Counted from the stretch's first letter, positions 25,501 to 36,731 are shown. The stretch is DNA of 64,000 nt from Henckelia pumila (GCF_033568475.1 NC_133123.1:1364001-1428000); one strand, 5' to 3'. Notes: generated by a model not told the origin, from the letters alone. Numbers and translations are program-made.

Positions 25501-26721
25501 TATATATACATATAAATAAGCAGTTACCAAATATTCTTTGTGGTATGTGGAAACTTGAAAGTTTCTCATTCGAGGGGCACCAACATAATTTTTGTATAAA
25601 TATTTGCCTGCCCGATTGTTACTCTATTTTGGCGAACGATTGGAAATCGGTACGTGCGCTTTTAAAAATTGACTCGATAAATATTTGAACTTGAATGTGT
25701 TTGAATTTTTTCCAAGTTGAACTCAGAGATAAAATTTACTTGTTTGATGGTTCATGATCCGCTCACTGCTTTTTTAGAATCTATGGTTCAAAAACAATAA
25801 ATTTTGTGTACCTTTTCAGCGAAAAATAAGGCAAATAGCTGTTGGATCTCTGACTCGATCTACAAGCAAGTTTCACTAACAAATCCCACGAATAGTAATT
25901 TGTTCTTTTTGCGATCGTCGAAATATTCTAAAATATTTCGATCATGTGCACACCTAAAACTCTTGAAAATTCTGACGATGCTTCAAGAATTACCACATAG
26001 ATAATATTTGATTATGTGTATTGTTCATCTATATGCCACTAGAGACTATTTATAGGACGTTTAGTATGGTCTGAATAGAATTCTAGTTCACATCAAACTA
26101 TGGATACACTTTGATATATAAAATATCATATATCAAATAATATATATTCTGAGATAATATTATTAATATATCAAATCTTTTAATTGTAGTGTGAACTTTA
26201 GTATTTTATTAATTTATTAATATAATTATTTATCAAAATGTATATATATTTCAAGTCTTTCAGATGTTCGATCTTCCAAACATTCATTATTGAATCTTAA
26301 TCTTAAAGCAGTAGCTAGTCCGAATAGTTCGCAACTAGATTTGAACATAAGTTTGAACATTTAGAGTCAAGCTCGAAATCGAACCTCGTTTCGAACCGAA
26401 TTTTGGGGCCAAAAAAATACAAATTATATGGTCTATCTAATTAGGGAAAAAAACGGAAACTATGTTGGAAAATATGTAGTTACTATACCTGTGATTTCTT
26501 ATTCATTTTTTTTTTTAAAAAATTAAAACTGTTTTTTATTTTAATTTTAAAATATTAAACAATGATATCACTCCTAATATAAATAAATTATGAAAAAAAA
26601 ATCATAAGCTTAAAAACAATAAAAAAAATATCTTACTTAGATAATAAACTACAGTATAATTGTATAAAATACATTTATTATGACGTGATAATTTTATGAT
26701 ACGATAATATATCTATATGTA
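25500..26721. other. AT-rich intergenic DNA without recognisable genes
   Basis: Only short accidental open frames occur. Homopolymer A/T runs are frequent near 26500-26640. I see no conserved coding signal. Confidence 0.5.
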
Positions 26722-26992
26722 TCTATATATTAAGTAAGAAGATCTTATGGTTTCTTGATATGGTATGTCAATAAATTAAAAATTAAAAAAAAAACTGTTT
26801 CCTCCACTGTTTCAATTTTTTTCCCACCATTATATATGATTACTTTTTTTTAATTTAACTATTTTTTTTCTTTTCATCTCAATTTTTTATTTAATATATA
26901 ATACAATAACTTTAATTGAAAATTTTAATTGAATTATAATTTTATTATAAAAATAAATTATTTAGCACGCATTGCGTGCAACAAGTCGCTAG
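26722..26992. mobile_element. Short non-autonomous Helitron
   Basis: The 5' end starts TCTATATATTAAG and is preceded by A. The 3' end is CTAG followed by T, and nine bases before it lies a perfect hairpin GCACGC-ATT-GCGTGC. These are the hallmarks of a Helitron inserted between A and T. At 271 bp it has no coding capacity. The 3' end is strong. The 5' end is less certain because a similar TCTATATG lies 10 bp upstream. Confidence 0.7.
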
Positions 26993-27529
26993 TTTAATTT
27001 TATGTGACAAACGAAGACTTATAATTTGAGGGAAATCCTATGGTCGAAAGCTTGGCACTTTTTCTTCAGCTGCTTTGAGTTTAGATGCAATGACGACGTG
27101 AGGATTTTAGTTTCAATCGAGATATAATTTTTTAACGAGAAACCCAAAAACCATGAAAGCTGAAAACATAGATTTTTGCAGAAAAAACATTATAATTTGC
27201 TATAAAAAATAAAAAGATAAATCTCCTCAAAATTAAGCACAAAGAGATTTATTTATAAGTTTATATGCAAATCTCATCATTGTTTGGTCCACGAACTTTG
27301 TAAAAGTGGGAGCGTTATAACGTCAGAGAGCTTTAGAATGGAGATTAAAGATCAGGTGGAAATGGAATGCTAGGCAATTGAATATAATCTCACATGAAAG
27401 ACAAGGGCGGATCGAACAAGAAAAACGAATCATTTAATTTTGTTTTTTTACTGGTTTTGAGACTAAAATGTGGCCTACTTGCTTTTTTTAATTAGGCCAC
27501 TTGGGCTAATATAATTGGTTCACCCTGTC

Positions 27530-27792
27530 ATACAAAATAGGTGGGTTGTGTTGGCAATTTCATAATCCGCCTAAAAGGTGGACCGACCCCTCCCGTTTAA
27601 TGGTAGGTTGTGGGTTGACTGCCAAACTCGTCAAATTATACGTTGGTCACCAATACCTAAAATAGGTGGGTTGAGTTTTGTTTTTCCAAACCGTCTAAAA
27701 GATGGGCCGACCCGCCCCACCCTACCTAATGGTGGGTTGCGACGGGTTGTGGATTGGCCCACCTTGCTAGTCCGTTTTGACGTCTCTAATTT
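27530..27792. mobile_element. hAT-like relic, truncated
   Basis: A GC-richer patch repeats motifs such as AGGTGGGTTG and GACCCGCCCC, common inside small plant hAT elements. It ends TTTTGACGTCTCTA, which resembles a hAT terminal repeat read outward. No matching left terminus or target-site duplication is visible, so it is probably an old truncated copy. Confidence 0.5.
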
Positions 27793-28320
27793 AAATTGAG
27801 ATGATCATATTAATTCAAAACTAATAATATATGGGTCGCAGACGAAACGATGTCGTTTTGTCAACACAATACCATATTGTTTATCAATGATTTTAGGTAT
27901 CGTTTGGTACACAGTATTATTAATCCATGTATAACGTATTTCTTCTAATATTCTCGCGTTCTTCTCGTCATATTATTATCAATCTATTAATTAATTATTA
28001 ATTTTACATCAATTAAATCATTATTAATTTATCTTACATCAATCAAATCATTAGATTTAAATTACTATATTACCCCTTATAAATAATAATATTTATATTT
28101 TATTTAATGTTAAAAGGACAAAATGGTCATTTAATATTTTTATATAAAATTTAATCAATCAAATAAACTATAATATATCAATCAAATCCAAAACTATATT
28201 AAAGTTGTTTTTCAAAAATTTGTTTTAACTTTCTAAAGGGAAAATGTTTATTTAAAATCATTTTTGAAACAAGTGCAAGCAAAAAAAATATTTATTCCCA
28301 AATAAATCCATTAATTAGCA

Positions 28321-28371
28321 CTCCTGAACTCTTTTTTTTTTTTTTTTTTTTTTTTGAACCCTCCTGAACTC
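28321..28371 (-). mobile_element. Tiny retroposed insertion: poly(T) flanked by an 11-bp target-site duplication
   Basis: CTCCTGAACTC occurs at 28321-28331 and again at 28361-28371. Between the copies are 24 T followed by GAACC. Read on the minus strand this is GGTTC plus a poly(A) tail between perfect 11-bp direct repeats. That is the signature of an almost completely 5'-truncated LINE- or SINE-mediated insertion. Confidence 0.65.
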
Positions 28372-28422
28372 CATATTGAACTTTTAAAAATTACACATGA
28401 AATTTAAAAGGTTTTTATAAGT

Positions 28423-28533
28423 TAGTGTTGTGAGAGCTTCAAGGAAGCGGTACTTCTCAGTTTTTCTTTAAAAAAAATTCAAAATTTTGTTAAGGAAAAG
28501 TTTGGAAGTGCTTCCTATAAACTTTTCCATTAA
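28423..28533. mobile_element. MITE-like inverted repeat (same family as 57465-57590)
   Basis: The left arm TAGTGTTGTGAGAGCTTCAA and following bases are partly complementary to the right arm near AAGTGCTTCCTATAAACTTT, with an AT-rich loop between. The arms resemble the better-preserved hairpin at 57465-57590. Confidence 0.5.
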
Positions 28534-29687
28534 ACATTACTTAATTATCATTTTTTATTTATTTTTATTACATTATATTATTTATTTATGTATTATTTAT
28601 TATATCCCTCAACCAATCGATGACTTACTCTATTAGGAAAGGATGACAGCAATGATGCATTTAATTTATTGGTTAAAAAAATGGGTTTGGCTGGATTTAC
28701 TCTATACTGTTCTTTATCCTTACAGTGCTGTACCTACCTACAAATTTGTTGGACAATTAGTTTTCGGACCAATGCATTTATTTTAAGATACTCGTTTGTT
28801 TATATTATATATTATTTTATTTAAAACCTTATTTCAAGATGCTACAAATTTATGTACTTGACTCCCTAGTAGTTTCAAGTAATTTTCCATAAATACTCCA
28901 CATTAATTCTGAAATCAAGAGCAGAGATGGTGGTGGTCGGATTATCAGCAACTATTATTCAAATTATAACAATGTTTATTTAAATCAACAATATATGTAG
29001 TTGGGATTTCAACATTAATGATTCTTCAAATTGTAACAACATTTGTATAAATTAAGAACACAAGATATATAGTATGTTCTACATATCTATTTTTTCACAT
29101 TTTGAATTTTTTTTGTCCACTAAATATTCATAGTATAGTTTTGACGTACGTGGTAACGTAATGTTGAGTTTCTTTTTGTTTTATTCTAATTTTGCCGAAG
29201 TATTGATGTGATATCAGAAAATGTTAACATGATACTGAAAATTGCTGAAGTGAACGCTGAAAAATGCTGATTTTTTCATTACCACATTATCAATTGATCA
29301 AAAATAACTTGAAATTAAAAATTAATATTACACCAAGAACTTGCCAATGTTTGACAAGTTAATGGCTAAACCTAAATTTGGATAAGTTAAAAACCAAAAT
29401 AAATTATTTTCTATATTTTTGTTATTATTTAATAAATCAAGAGTACCATATAGAAACCAAATTATATATTTGAGTGGAATTACAAAATTAGCCCTTGAAT
29501 ATTAAAGATGTAAAGAATTAATAAAATTGGTTATATCGTAATTTTGTACCTTAACTACCACAATATTGTCCTCTTCTGACTCGTCGTAGTCTCCATCTCA
29601 CTTGCCAATTAAGTGGAAATTACTGCCATTAATTTTTTTTATAGCTTATTAAATTTGTATTATAAAGAATAACTTTAATAATTAAAT

Positions 29688-29890
29688 GTATAACTAACAC
29701 ATGACGCGTGTACAATTTACGATAGTTATTTGAAACATAATATTGTGCGCGTGTATGTATATCGAACACACGACGCGTGTACAATTAACGATAGTTATTT
29801 GAAACATAATATCGTGCGTGTATGTATAACGAACACATGATTGTACAACTTACGATAATTATTTGAAGCATGATATCGTGTGTTCGTTTA
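29688..29890. repeat. Minisatellite, about three copies of a 64-70 bp unit
   Basis: The unit contains ACGCGTGTACAATT, then CGATAGTTATTTGAAACATA, then a CGTGCGTGTATG-like segment. Copies begin near 29690, 29760 and 29825; the third is the most diverged. It is noncoding. Confidence 0.75.
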
Positions 29891-30210
29891 CGCTAGTTAT
29901 TTGGAATCGATATCATAATTATTTTTTGTTTGAAGACTTTTTAAGTTCTTGTTTAGAGCTTTTCCATTTTTCCTAATGTAAGTTCTTTTGACTGCTCTAT
30001 TCAAAATTGTAAACTATATTTTTAAATTCTAAATCGAGATTATTAAAATATTTTTTGAAATTATTGTTTTCTATGGTGGATGTATAGCATGTAATTCAGT
30101 TTGCCTAAAATATAAAATGGAATCCTAATAGGAAAATGAGATTAATACAAATTCTACGAATTCTGAGAGATTCTTGCAATTTCAAAACCCTAATGTTGCA
30201 ATTTACCTCC

Positions 30211-30218
30211 TATAAATG
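30211..30218 (+). promoter_or_regulatory. TATA box of the F-box/LRR gene
   Basis: TATAAATG lies 90 bp before the chosen ATG at 30301. Transcription would be expected to start near 30240-30246, just downstream of another in-frame ATG at 30232. This favours 30301 as the start codon. Confidence 0.6.
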
Positions 30219-30300
30219 ACCACAAAGAGGTATGGCATTTCATTCATCAGTTCAACCCAAAATCAAACTGTATAGTAGTTGTTCCTTTCACCCTTTCAAA

Positions 30301-31911
30301 ATGGCTTCTAAAGAAGCCAAAATTCATACAAATTCACCATCAAGCCACGAGAGAGCCAAATATGTTTACGTCCCTGAAGAAGTCATTGAAGAAATCTTGT
30401 CTCATTTGCCGATCAAGGATGCAGCTTGTCTCTCTATCTTATCAAAAAGATTTGTGAATTCTTGGAAATTATGCCGCAACCTCTCCTTTACAAAAGAGAT
30501 TTCAAAGAAATTTACAAGACCAGGATTCATAAATTTTATTAACATGTTTTTGCTCAAATTTTCCGGCAAAAACATGCATCGATTTTCTTTATATTTTGAT
30601 CCAGCTGAACATATCGACCTGGTGCAGTGTTGGGTACACAAGGCACTCAAATGTGAAATCACTGAACTAGAATTGGATTTCACCGTAGCGGAGCAAACCT
30701 ACATGCTAAGTTTTTTCCTTTCAAATATCGAGAATTTAAAAGTTCTGAAACTCAACAAATGTGAGCTAGATTTAGTGCCTAAGCCAAATGGTTTGTGCCC
30801 TTTGCTGCAAATAACATTGCAAAATGTTAGAGTCCCCTCCTTCACCTTGCAAGCAATGTTTTCTAACTGTCTAAAGCTAAGGACTTTGGAATTGATAAGT
30901 TGCGAATTTCTCTACAATTTGAAGATTTTGGCTCAAGATTTAAAAGGGTTTTCTGTGTTGGTTGTGAAAAATTGTTCCGGTCTTCTGTCCATAAGAATTA
31001 ATGCACCTACTCTTCAAACATTTCATTATGAAGGCAAAATTTGCGAGTTCAAATTCGAGAGTGGCCTGCCGGATCTGAGTGATGTGGTCCTTAATATCAC
31101 TTCTCCTCGAGCTTTCCAGTTGCTTCCTCATAGAAACAGTGTGGTGATTGCTCTTGCTAATGTCACCACTCTCTCTGTTAACCATACTTTTCTGGAGGTA
31201 TCAATTATTTGTTATGGTGTTTTAATTTTTATTCATATATCGCTTTAATTTTCAGAACTTTTTATTTATTTATTTATCATGTTTGGGTGCCAAATTGATG
31301 TTTGTTCAGGCACTTTGTGCGAGGTTTGGGGAGCATGGATACATGGAAATGGATTTTTTCCTTTGGAAATTGAAAGAATTTCAGTTGCTTGTTGGAGGAG
31401 AGAGCCACATTAACCCTCTTGATATTGCCATTTTTATCAAGAAATGCCCATGTCTTCAGAGGGTTTTAATTGATGTAAATGCAAATAATAATTTCGATCC
31501 TTTCTAAAATGAAATTTCATTTTCTGATTGATTTTCTATTCTTCCCCAACCTTTTTTTATTTTTTTTTAATTTTTTTTTTTTTTTTGCAGCTTGGAAAGT
31601 ATGCTCTTGCGGGGAGTGTATATTGGGAGCATCATGGGAGGAAACTTTTTCAGGTATTTGGCGCACCATTTCCATTACTCGGATTTGTCAAAATAAAGGG
31701 CTTTACTCTCAACGAGATGCATGTATCAATGGCTAGGATGTTCTTAAAAAATGCCCTATATTTACAAAGCCTAGAAATTGTTGGTGCAAGAAATGATGTG
31801 GATGTAGTGAAAGTTACGCCGGGATGGATTGCAGGGGGAATATGGACAAATGCTAAAATCGAAATACATGAGTATACGAAGGATAAAAATGGCGTATTCC
31901 CTAGTGTTTGA
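30301..31911 (+). CDS. F-box protein with leucine-rich repeats (F-box/LRR, FBD-like class)
   Basis: Three exons, 30301-31197, 31310-31474 and 31591-31911, join in phase to give 460 aa. Such proteins are substrate receptors of SCF ubiquitin ligases; the F-box binds SKP1/ASK and the LRRs bind the target. The F-box lies about 25-65 (PEEVIEEILSHLPIKDAA, LSKRFVNSWK). Degenerate LRRs follow (LKVLKLNKCELDL, LRTLELISCEF). The last exon has the CPCLQRVLID-like and LQSLEIVG strands typical of this class. An in-frame ATG at 30232 would add 23 residues but lies too close to the TATA box. The gene sits alone between repeats. This fast-evolving, lineage-expanded family is consistent with a late addition. 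The substrate is unknown. Confidence 0.85.
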
Positions 31912-32160
31912 AGGTCACATGACAATTTCATTGTTGTTGGTGTGTAATTCTTGTTAAGGTTTTTATTGTTTCCTACAATTTATTTTTCTTAATTCGTTTG
32001 TCGAATGAATGTTTGGCTTTGGTTGATTATGTACTGAACTATTGAAATCTCTATTTTATATGAAATCGTTGTGAGTGAGTTGATAAACTTTGACTTTCGT
32101 ATGGTTGAAATAATTTGACTTGGTTGGCTACGCCTACGTTTTGATATATTTTTTCTCGAA
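31912..32160. other. 3' flank of the F-box/LRR gene
   Basis: This is the probable 3' UTR and terminator region, with no other feature recognised. Confidence 0.5.
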
Positions 32161-32470
32161 AAAATTGTAAATTTGGTCCTATATGTTTGTCATTTTGCGA
32201 TTTTGGTTCTTTACGTTTTCATATTTCAGTTTCAGTCCTGTATGTTCCGATTTTTGGCAATTTAGGTCCTTTTTATTCGAAAATGCTTACGTGACACTGT
32301 ACACGTCACCTCCACATCAGCGCACTGAATAGGTGACACGTCAGCGCCACGTCGGAAAAAGGACTAAAAATGTCAAAAAAATAAATATAGCGAACTAAAA
32401 CTGAAATCTGAAAATATAAAGGACTGAAATCGCAAAGTGACAAACATACAGGACCAAAAAAATAATTTTT
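32161..32470. mobile_element. MITE with long terminal inverted repeats
   Basis: The left arm TTTGGTCCTATATGTTTGTC and following bases pair with the right arm, whose reverse complement reads TTTGGTCCTGTATGTTTGTC. Pairing continues inwards for about 80 bp with scattered mismatches. The centre contains repeated CACGTCA-type segments. It is noncoding, about 310 bp, and resembles long-TIR MITEs common in plants. Confidence 0.75.
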
Positions 32471-32659
32471 CCATTTTTTCTCACATGAACTAATTGTACG
32501 TCATGCTAACATGAACTAATTGCGGGATGAGTAGAATAAACACCTTATCTTATCTTGTTTTAGCAAAAAAAATTTTAAAAAAATATTTTTAAAATGTTAG
32601 ATAACATGTGATCGATACTGATAATGTTAGTTGCTATATACTAAGGATATTTGTGAAAT

Positions 32660-33230
32660 ATTATTATTAACATGCATCACTAGTTAAGGGATTTGTTCAT
32701 ACTAATTTTATATTCCGCTTTTGATTTAGAAGACAATCTTATTACTCGTTTCTACTGATTTAAGATATAAATTAGAAAACACTAATATTATTATTTTTCA
32801 CTCTTTCTATCACCATTCGGCTACTTAAATTTAGTATAGTATCTTTATCTCGGATATACTAGTAAAATTGCTACTAAGATGCATCGCTAGTTAACGGATT
32901 TGTTCGTGCTTCCGTATTCTGCATTTGATTCGAAAGAGAATTTTATTACTAGTTCCTCTTCATGATGCTATTTTTCACATGAAATAACATATATCATACG
33001 AATAGTTTTGCTAATTGAGATTTAAATATTAGGGAACATTAATAATTTATCATATTTTTCACGGTTTCGATTGTCATTCTCGTCTAACATTAGTATATTA
33101 TTTTGTATCGAATGCTTATAAAAATTACCATCAACAAGCATCGGTAGTTAACAAATTTGTTCATGCTTCTAAATTCTGCCTTTGATTCAAAGATAAATCT
33201 TATTACTCGTTTCTCTCTTTCGGCTTGAAA
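32660..33230. repeat. Degenerate long tandem repeat, three copies
   Basis: Three diverged units are anchored by GCATCACTAGTTAAGG (32674), GCATCGCTAGTTAACG (32881) and GCATCGGTAGTTAACA (33138). Each is followed by a TTTGTTC...TTTGATTC...TTATTACTCGTTTCT-like segment. The spacings are about 207 and 257 bp. It may be a fragment of a satellite array or an old local duplication. It is noncoding. Confidence 0.65.
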
Positions 33231-33534
33231 AATAATGGATTACTATTTTAATTATAGTAATTGTGGCACGTGATTTTTATATGCTCGATAATTCAATTAT
33301 TTGGGAAGAAACGTAAAAAATTATAATAGATAAAAAACATGTGAGTTTTTAAAAAGTAAAAAAAAATTGTAAAAATGTATTTGGATAATTTAGAAAAAAA
33401 TGGATAATGAAATTTGAAAAATAAGGTAAAGTGAAAATAAGATAATGATGTTAGAAAAAAATGAAGATAGATTAATCATTTGAGATATAAATTAAAAAAG
33501 ATATATGTTAAATTTAGAGGTAAAATAGAGAAAA

Positions 33535-34256
33535 ATTTTGGTGTGATTTGACACAAAAAAAACCGTTAGTATAATACACTCATTTATTATAATATAGTAT
33601 AGATAGTATATATAGATGAAATCACCAAATGCATGAAAATAAAAAGTTCACTCTTGAGGAGATTTACATCTAAATTTTGGTGTGATTTGACACAAAAAAA
33701 AAACGATTAATATGAAACTCTCATTTATTATAATATAATAATAATATACATAGTATAGATGAAATTAGGGGTGTAATTGAGTCGAGCCGAGTCGAGTAGC
33801 ACACTACTCGAGCTCGAGCTCGACTCATATTTAACTACTCGAGCTCGAGCTCGATCGAGTACTTAATTTCGTACTCGAGCTCGTTTATATCTCGAGCTAC
33901 TCGAGCTCGAGCTCGAGCTCGAAAATCATATATAATTATATGTAAATAAAAAATTATATGAATAAATAAATAAATAAAATATTATATAAATTATATTTAT
34001 ATATATATTTATATTATATTTTATATTTATATGTGTTATCGAGTAGCTCGTGAGCTACTCGACCACATATATTTCGATTTCGAACTCGATTGTATGTTCT
34101 CGAGCTCGAGCTCGATCAAATCGAGTTCGAGTCGAATTTTGACTGAGCTACTCTCGAGCTACTCACGAGTAGCTCGGCTCATTTGCACCCCTAGATGAAA
34201 TCACCAAATGCATTGAAAATAAAAAAGTTTACTTTCGAGAAGGTTCACATCTAGAT
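33535..34256. repeat. Tandem duplication of about 140 bp, second copy split by a hAT element
   Basis: The first copy (about 33535-33674) runs from TTTTGGTGTGATTTGACAC to GAGATTTACATCTAAA. The second copy starts at about 33675. It is interrupted at 33765/33766 by the element ending at 34193, then resumes with GATGAAATCACCAAATGCAT to about 34256. The duplication therefore predates the insertion. Confidence 0.8.
33766..34193. mobile_element. Non-autonomous hAT element with perfect 8-bp target-site duplication
   Basis: The element begins TAGGGGTGTAATTGAG. The reverse complement of its end is TAGGGGTGCAAATGAG. It is flanked by GATGAAAT at 33758-33765 and again at 34194-34201. Eight-base duplications and this TIR are diagnostic of hAT transposons. 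The interior is full of CGAGCTCGAGCT palindromes around an AT-rich core. It is 428 bp with no transposase. Confidence 0.93.
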
Positions 34257-34631
34257 GACTAGGCTATATATCTCTACACTTGCACTGTATCCATTAATTG
34301 CAAATTAAACAACTAGTACACTCGACTATTTGCAGACAATACATGGAGCAATAATTTCATTAGTTTTTGTTTTTTTTAAACAAAAAATAATCTCATTAGA
34401 AAAATAATGAAAAACCAAAAGTTTCGCACGCGCTATTAACAGCAGTCTCTCCTTGGGCCGCCTGTTTAAATCCTTCCTCACACTTTCCAAAAATTCTAGA
34501 CCGTCAGATTATCCGTTTTGCCACCTGTTATCATCTCTGGCCTTTGAAGTAATACAAAGCACAGCTCATCCATCCATCCATCACAAAATGTATTTTAAAT
34601 TTTGATTTGGTACAGATCGGACCTAAAACAG

Positions 34632-34705
34632 ACCGACCACTGTCCGCCACGTCATTTGAAGTACCCACGTTGTTTCCTCAAACCTCTGTGTATTCGACAC
34701 GTGTC
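34632..34705 (+). promoter_or_regulatory. DRE-like and G-box/ABRE sites upstream of the FBS gene
   Basis: ACCGAC (34632-34637) matches the DRE/CRT core. CCACGTCA lies near 34648. GACACGTGTC (34696-34705) is a palindromic G-box/ABRE. They are 450-520 bp upstream of the FBS start codon. Such sites bind DREB and bZIP/bHLH factors. Their role here is inferred from sequence only. Confidence 0.45.
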
Positions 34706-34999
34706 CGCCCCAACGGCTAGTTCCCCGGCACTCATGTATGGTGGTCTTTCTCTCTCTCTTTTCACAAGATTTTTTCTTCGGAAATCTCTCGCCAAAGTCC
34801 TGATATATCGTCCAGAAAATTCCAGAAATTGCAAAGATAATGATATTTAAATATTTTCTTCACGATAGAAAACTTCGACTCCGCGTGTGTGTGTATATAT
34901 AAGACAGTTGGGAGACGGAACTTGTTTTCTTCATGGTAAAACAGTTGCACCTCTTTTCCTTTTACTTTCCCCCTTCTGATTAAAGATTTTCTAAACCAG

Positions 35000-35008
35000 T
35001 ATATATAA
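35000..35008 (+). promoter_or_regulatory. TATA box of the FBS gene
   Basis: TATATATAAAG begins at 35000, about 150 bp before the ATG at 35152. A weaker TATATATAA lies near 34894. Confidence 0.5.
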
Positions 35009-35151
35009 AGACTCACAACCTAGTGTAGTGTATCTCGGGTTCTTGCCATTTGCAGTAAATTTGCTAGTTTCCCGTTGGGACTGCGATTTTTGGGAAGTTT
35101 TTAGTGGTTTTGCTGGTATAGATTGGATTTTGGAGTTTGAAACTGAGTTAA

Positions 35152-35960
35152 ATGGCGTTAGCGGCGAATTGTGGTTCAAAAATGAAAAGGTCAAGTGAAG
35201 GGTATGGAATGGGGCTGGTGAGAAGTTCTTCGTTTGGGAGAAAAAGGGTCTCTTTATCAGAAATGTGCACGGAATTTAGAGATGACGATGATTGCGTTTC
35301 CATTTCGAAGAGACAGTGCTTTCAAGATTCATTTCTCTCTACGGATAAATCTGCACTTGAAAACTTGCCTCAGGAAATCTTGGTTAGTAACTCTGTATCA
35401 TATACATCTTTAATTTGATCAATCTGCGTGTATTGAGCATTAATTCGTGAAATGTGTGTTGTTTTTTTGGTGTTTGTGAATTGTGAGTTGGGATATGATG
35501 AAGTTCAGTTGGTTTTTGTTTACTCAGATTAGGATTCTATGTGGTGTGGAGCACGATGATCTGAAGAGGCTGTTTTTTGTATCAAATGCAATAAGAGAAG
35601 CGGTAAGCTTTGATTTTGTTAAAGAAACCACCAATATCAATCTTCATTCTCTAAATTATATGCCAAGCTTTTGAAACTCACGATCTTGAATTTTTTCCAT
35701 TTCTAAAACAGACTTTGATAGCAAAGCATTCACATTTTGCCTACACTACACCCCGAAAAACTGTTGGATTCCGAAACACGGAAACTTGCGGGGATTTCGA
35801 CGAGGTTGAAGCCCCAAATGCTCCAAAACAAACGAGGATTCCACGTTTTAGACTAAGCAAGAAGAATCTTGAAGAAGTTTCAGTTGCCCTGTTTCCTTCT
35901 GGTATTGAAGATGGATTTACTCGGAGAGAACTATTTATGGGAGTCGAACTGGCAATGTGA
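35152..35960 (+). CDS. FBS: FBS-type (F-box stress-induced) F-box protein
   Basis: Three exons, 35152-35382, 35528-35602 and 35712-35960, encode 184 aa. FBS proteins are small SCF F-box proteins; in Arabidopsis FBS1 is induced by many stresses and acts with 14-3-3 and FBIP partners. An N-terminal SFGRKRVSLSEM motif is followed by the F-box at about 68-105 (ALENLPQEILIRILCGVEHDDLK cut here to its core LPQEILIRILCGVEHDD). After the F-box comes the family's SNAIREATLIAKHSHFAY and TPRKT signature at about 95-130. The unusual mid-protein position of the F-box and the lack of LRR or kelch repeats fit FBS. Adjacency to an NDB gene recurs in Arabidopsis (FBS2-NDB2, FBS3-NDB3). The paralogue number cannot be assigned. 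Confidence 0.9.
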
Positions 35961-36304
35961 AGAATTTTGTTGTGTTTATTATTGTTGTGACAATAGTTTC
36001 AAGCCTCTTTATCTTCAACCCTTCTAGTTGAATACAAGGTGGCTCGTTTGGTTGGTAAATTGTTGTATATGTAGAGAGTAGTAGGAGACAAGGTCTGTAG
36101 ATTTCTTAGTATTTTTTTAAAAAATAGAGATTCTTGGCCATTTTGGTCAGGCAATACATGGAGTGTAATGAATGTGAATCAATTTAATAATACAAATTTT
36201 CTTTATTGATTCATGATCGATTCTTTCTCATGTAACATTATGTGCATTTTTATTCATGTATTTTTTTAAATGAGGACGTTATGTTCAATTTGAAGGCAAA
36301 TAAA

Positions 36305-36486
36305 TCTCCGTTTGGATTTGGTATACATTTTTTTAAAAAAAACATTTTTTTAAGCTATAATTTTTGGCTTTTGAAAAAGTTTTAATTTTGACTTAAAAAA
36401 GTGCTTGGTCAACCAAACACTTTATTAAATAAAAAGCACTTAAAAAAAATGCTTTTTTGGTCTAGCTTTTAAAACCAAACATGACC
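36305..36486. mobile_element. Probable MITE relic
   Basis: The left end CTCCGTTTGGATTTGGTAT and the right end AAAACCAAACATGACCC are imperfect inverted repeats around an A/T-run interior with AAGCACTT/AAAGTGCTT motifs. It resembles the common GTTTGGT-ended plant MITEs. No clear target-site duplication is seen. Confidence 0.4.
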
Positions 36487-36731
36487 CTTATGTGTAACCT
36501 TGAATGTGCTCAAAGTCCACAAAGTTGTGGGTAAACATTTCGTTTATTTACCAAACTATCATAATCTATGTTGAAGAATCAATACGAAATTATTTTTGAA
36601 ATTTAATTAAATTGAATGGAAAGTGAAATAAAATCTACGTCAAAACACAAAAACTTAAAATTTTGTTTAAAAAAATTTGAAAAATATTTTCCAAAAATAC
36701 TCTCAGACACTAACCTAAATGAGTTAATAAC

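Noticed and set aside
25500-30200. LTR retrotransposon or other virus-derived element in the repeat-rich interval
   Set aside because: No long direct terminal repeats or gag/pol-like coding signals were seen. The repeats here are small DNA elements.
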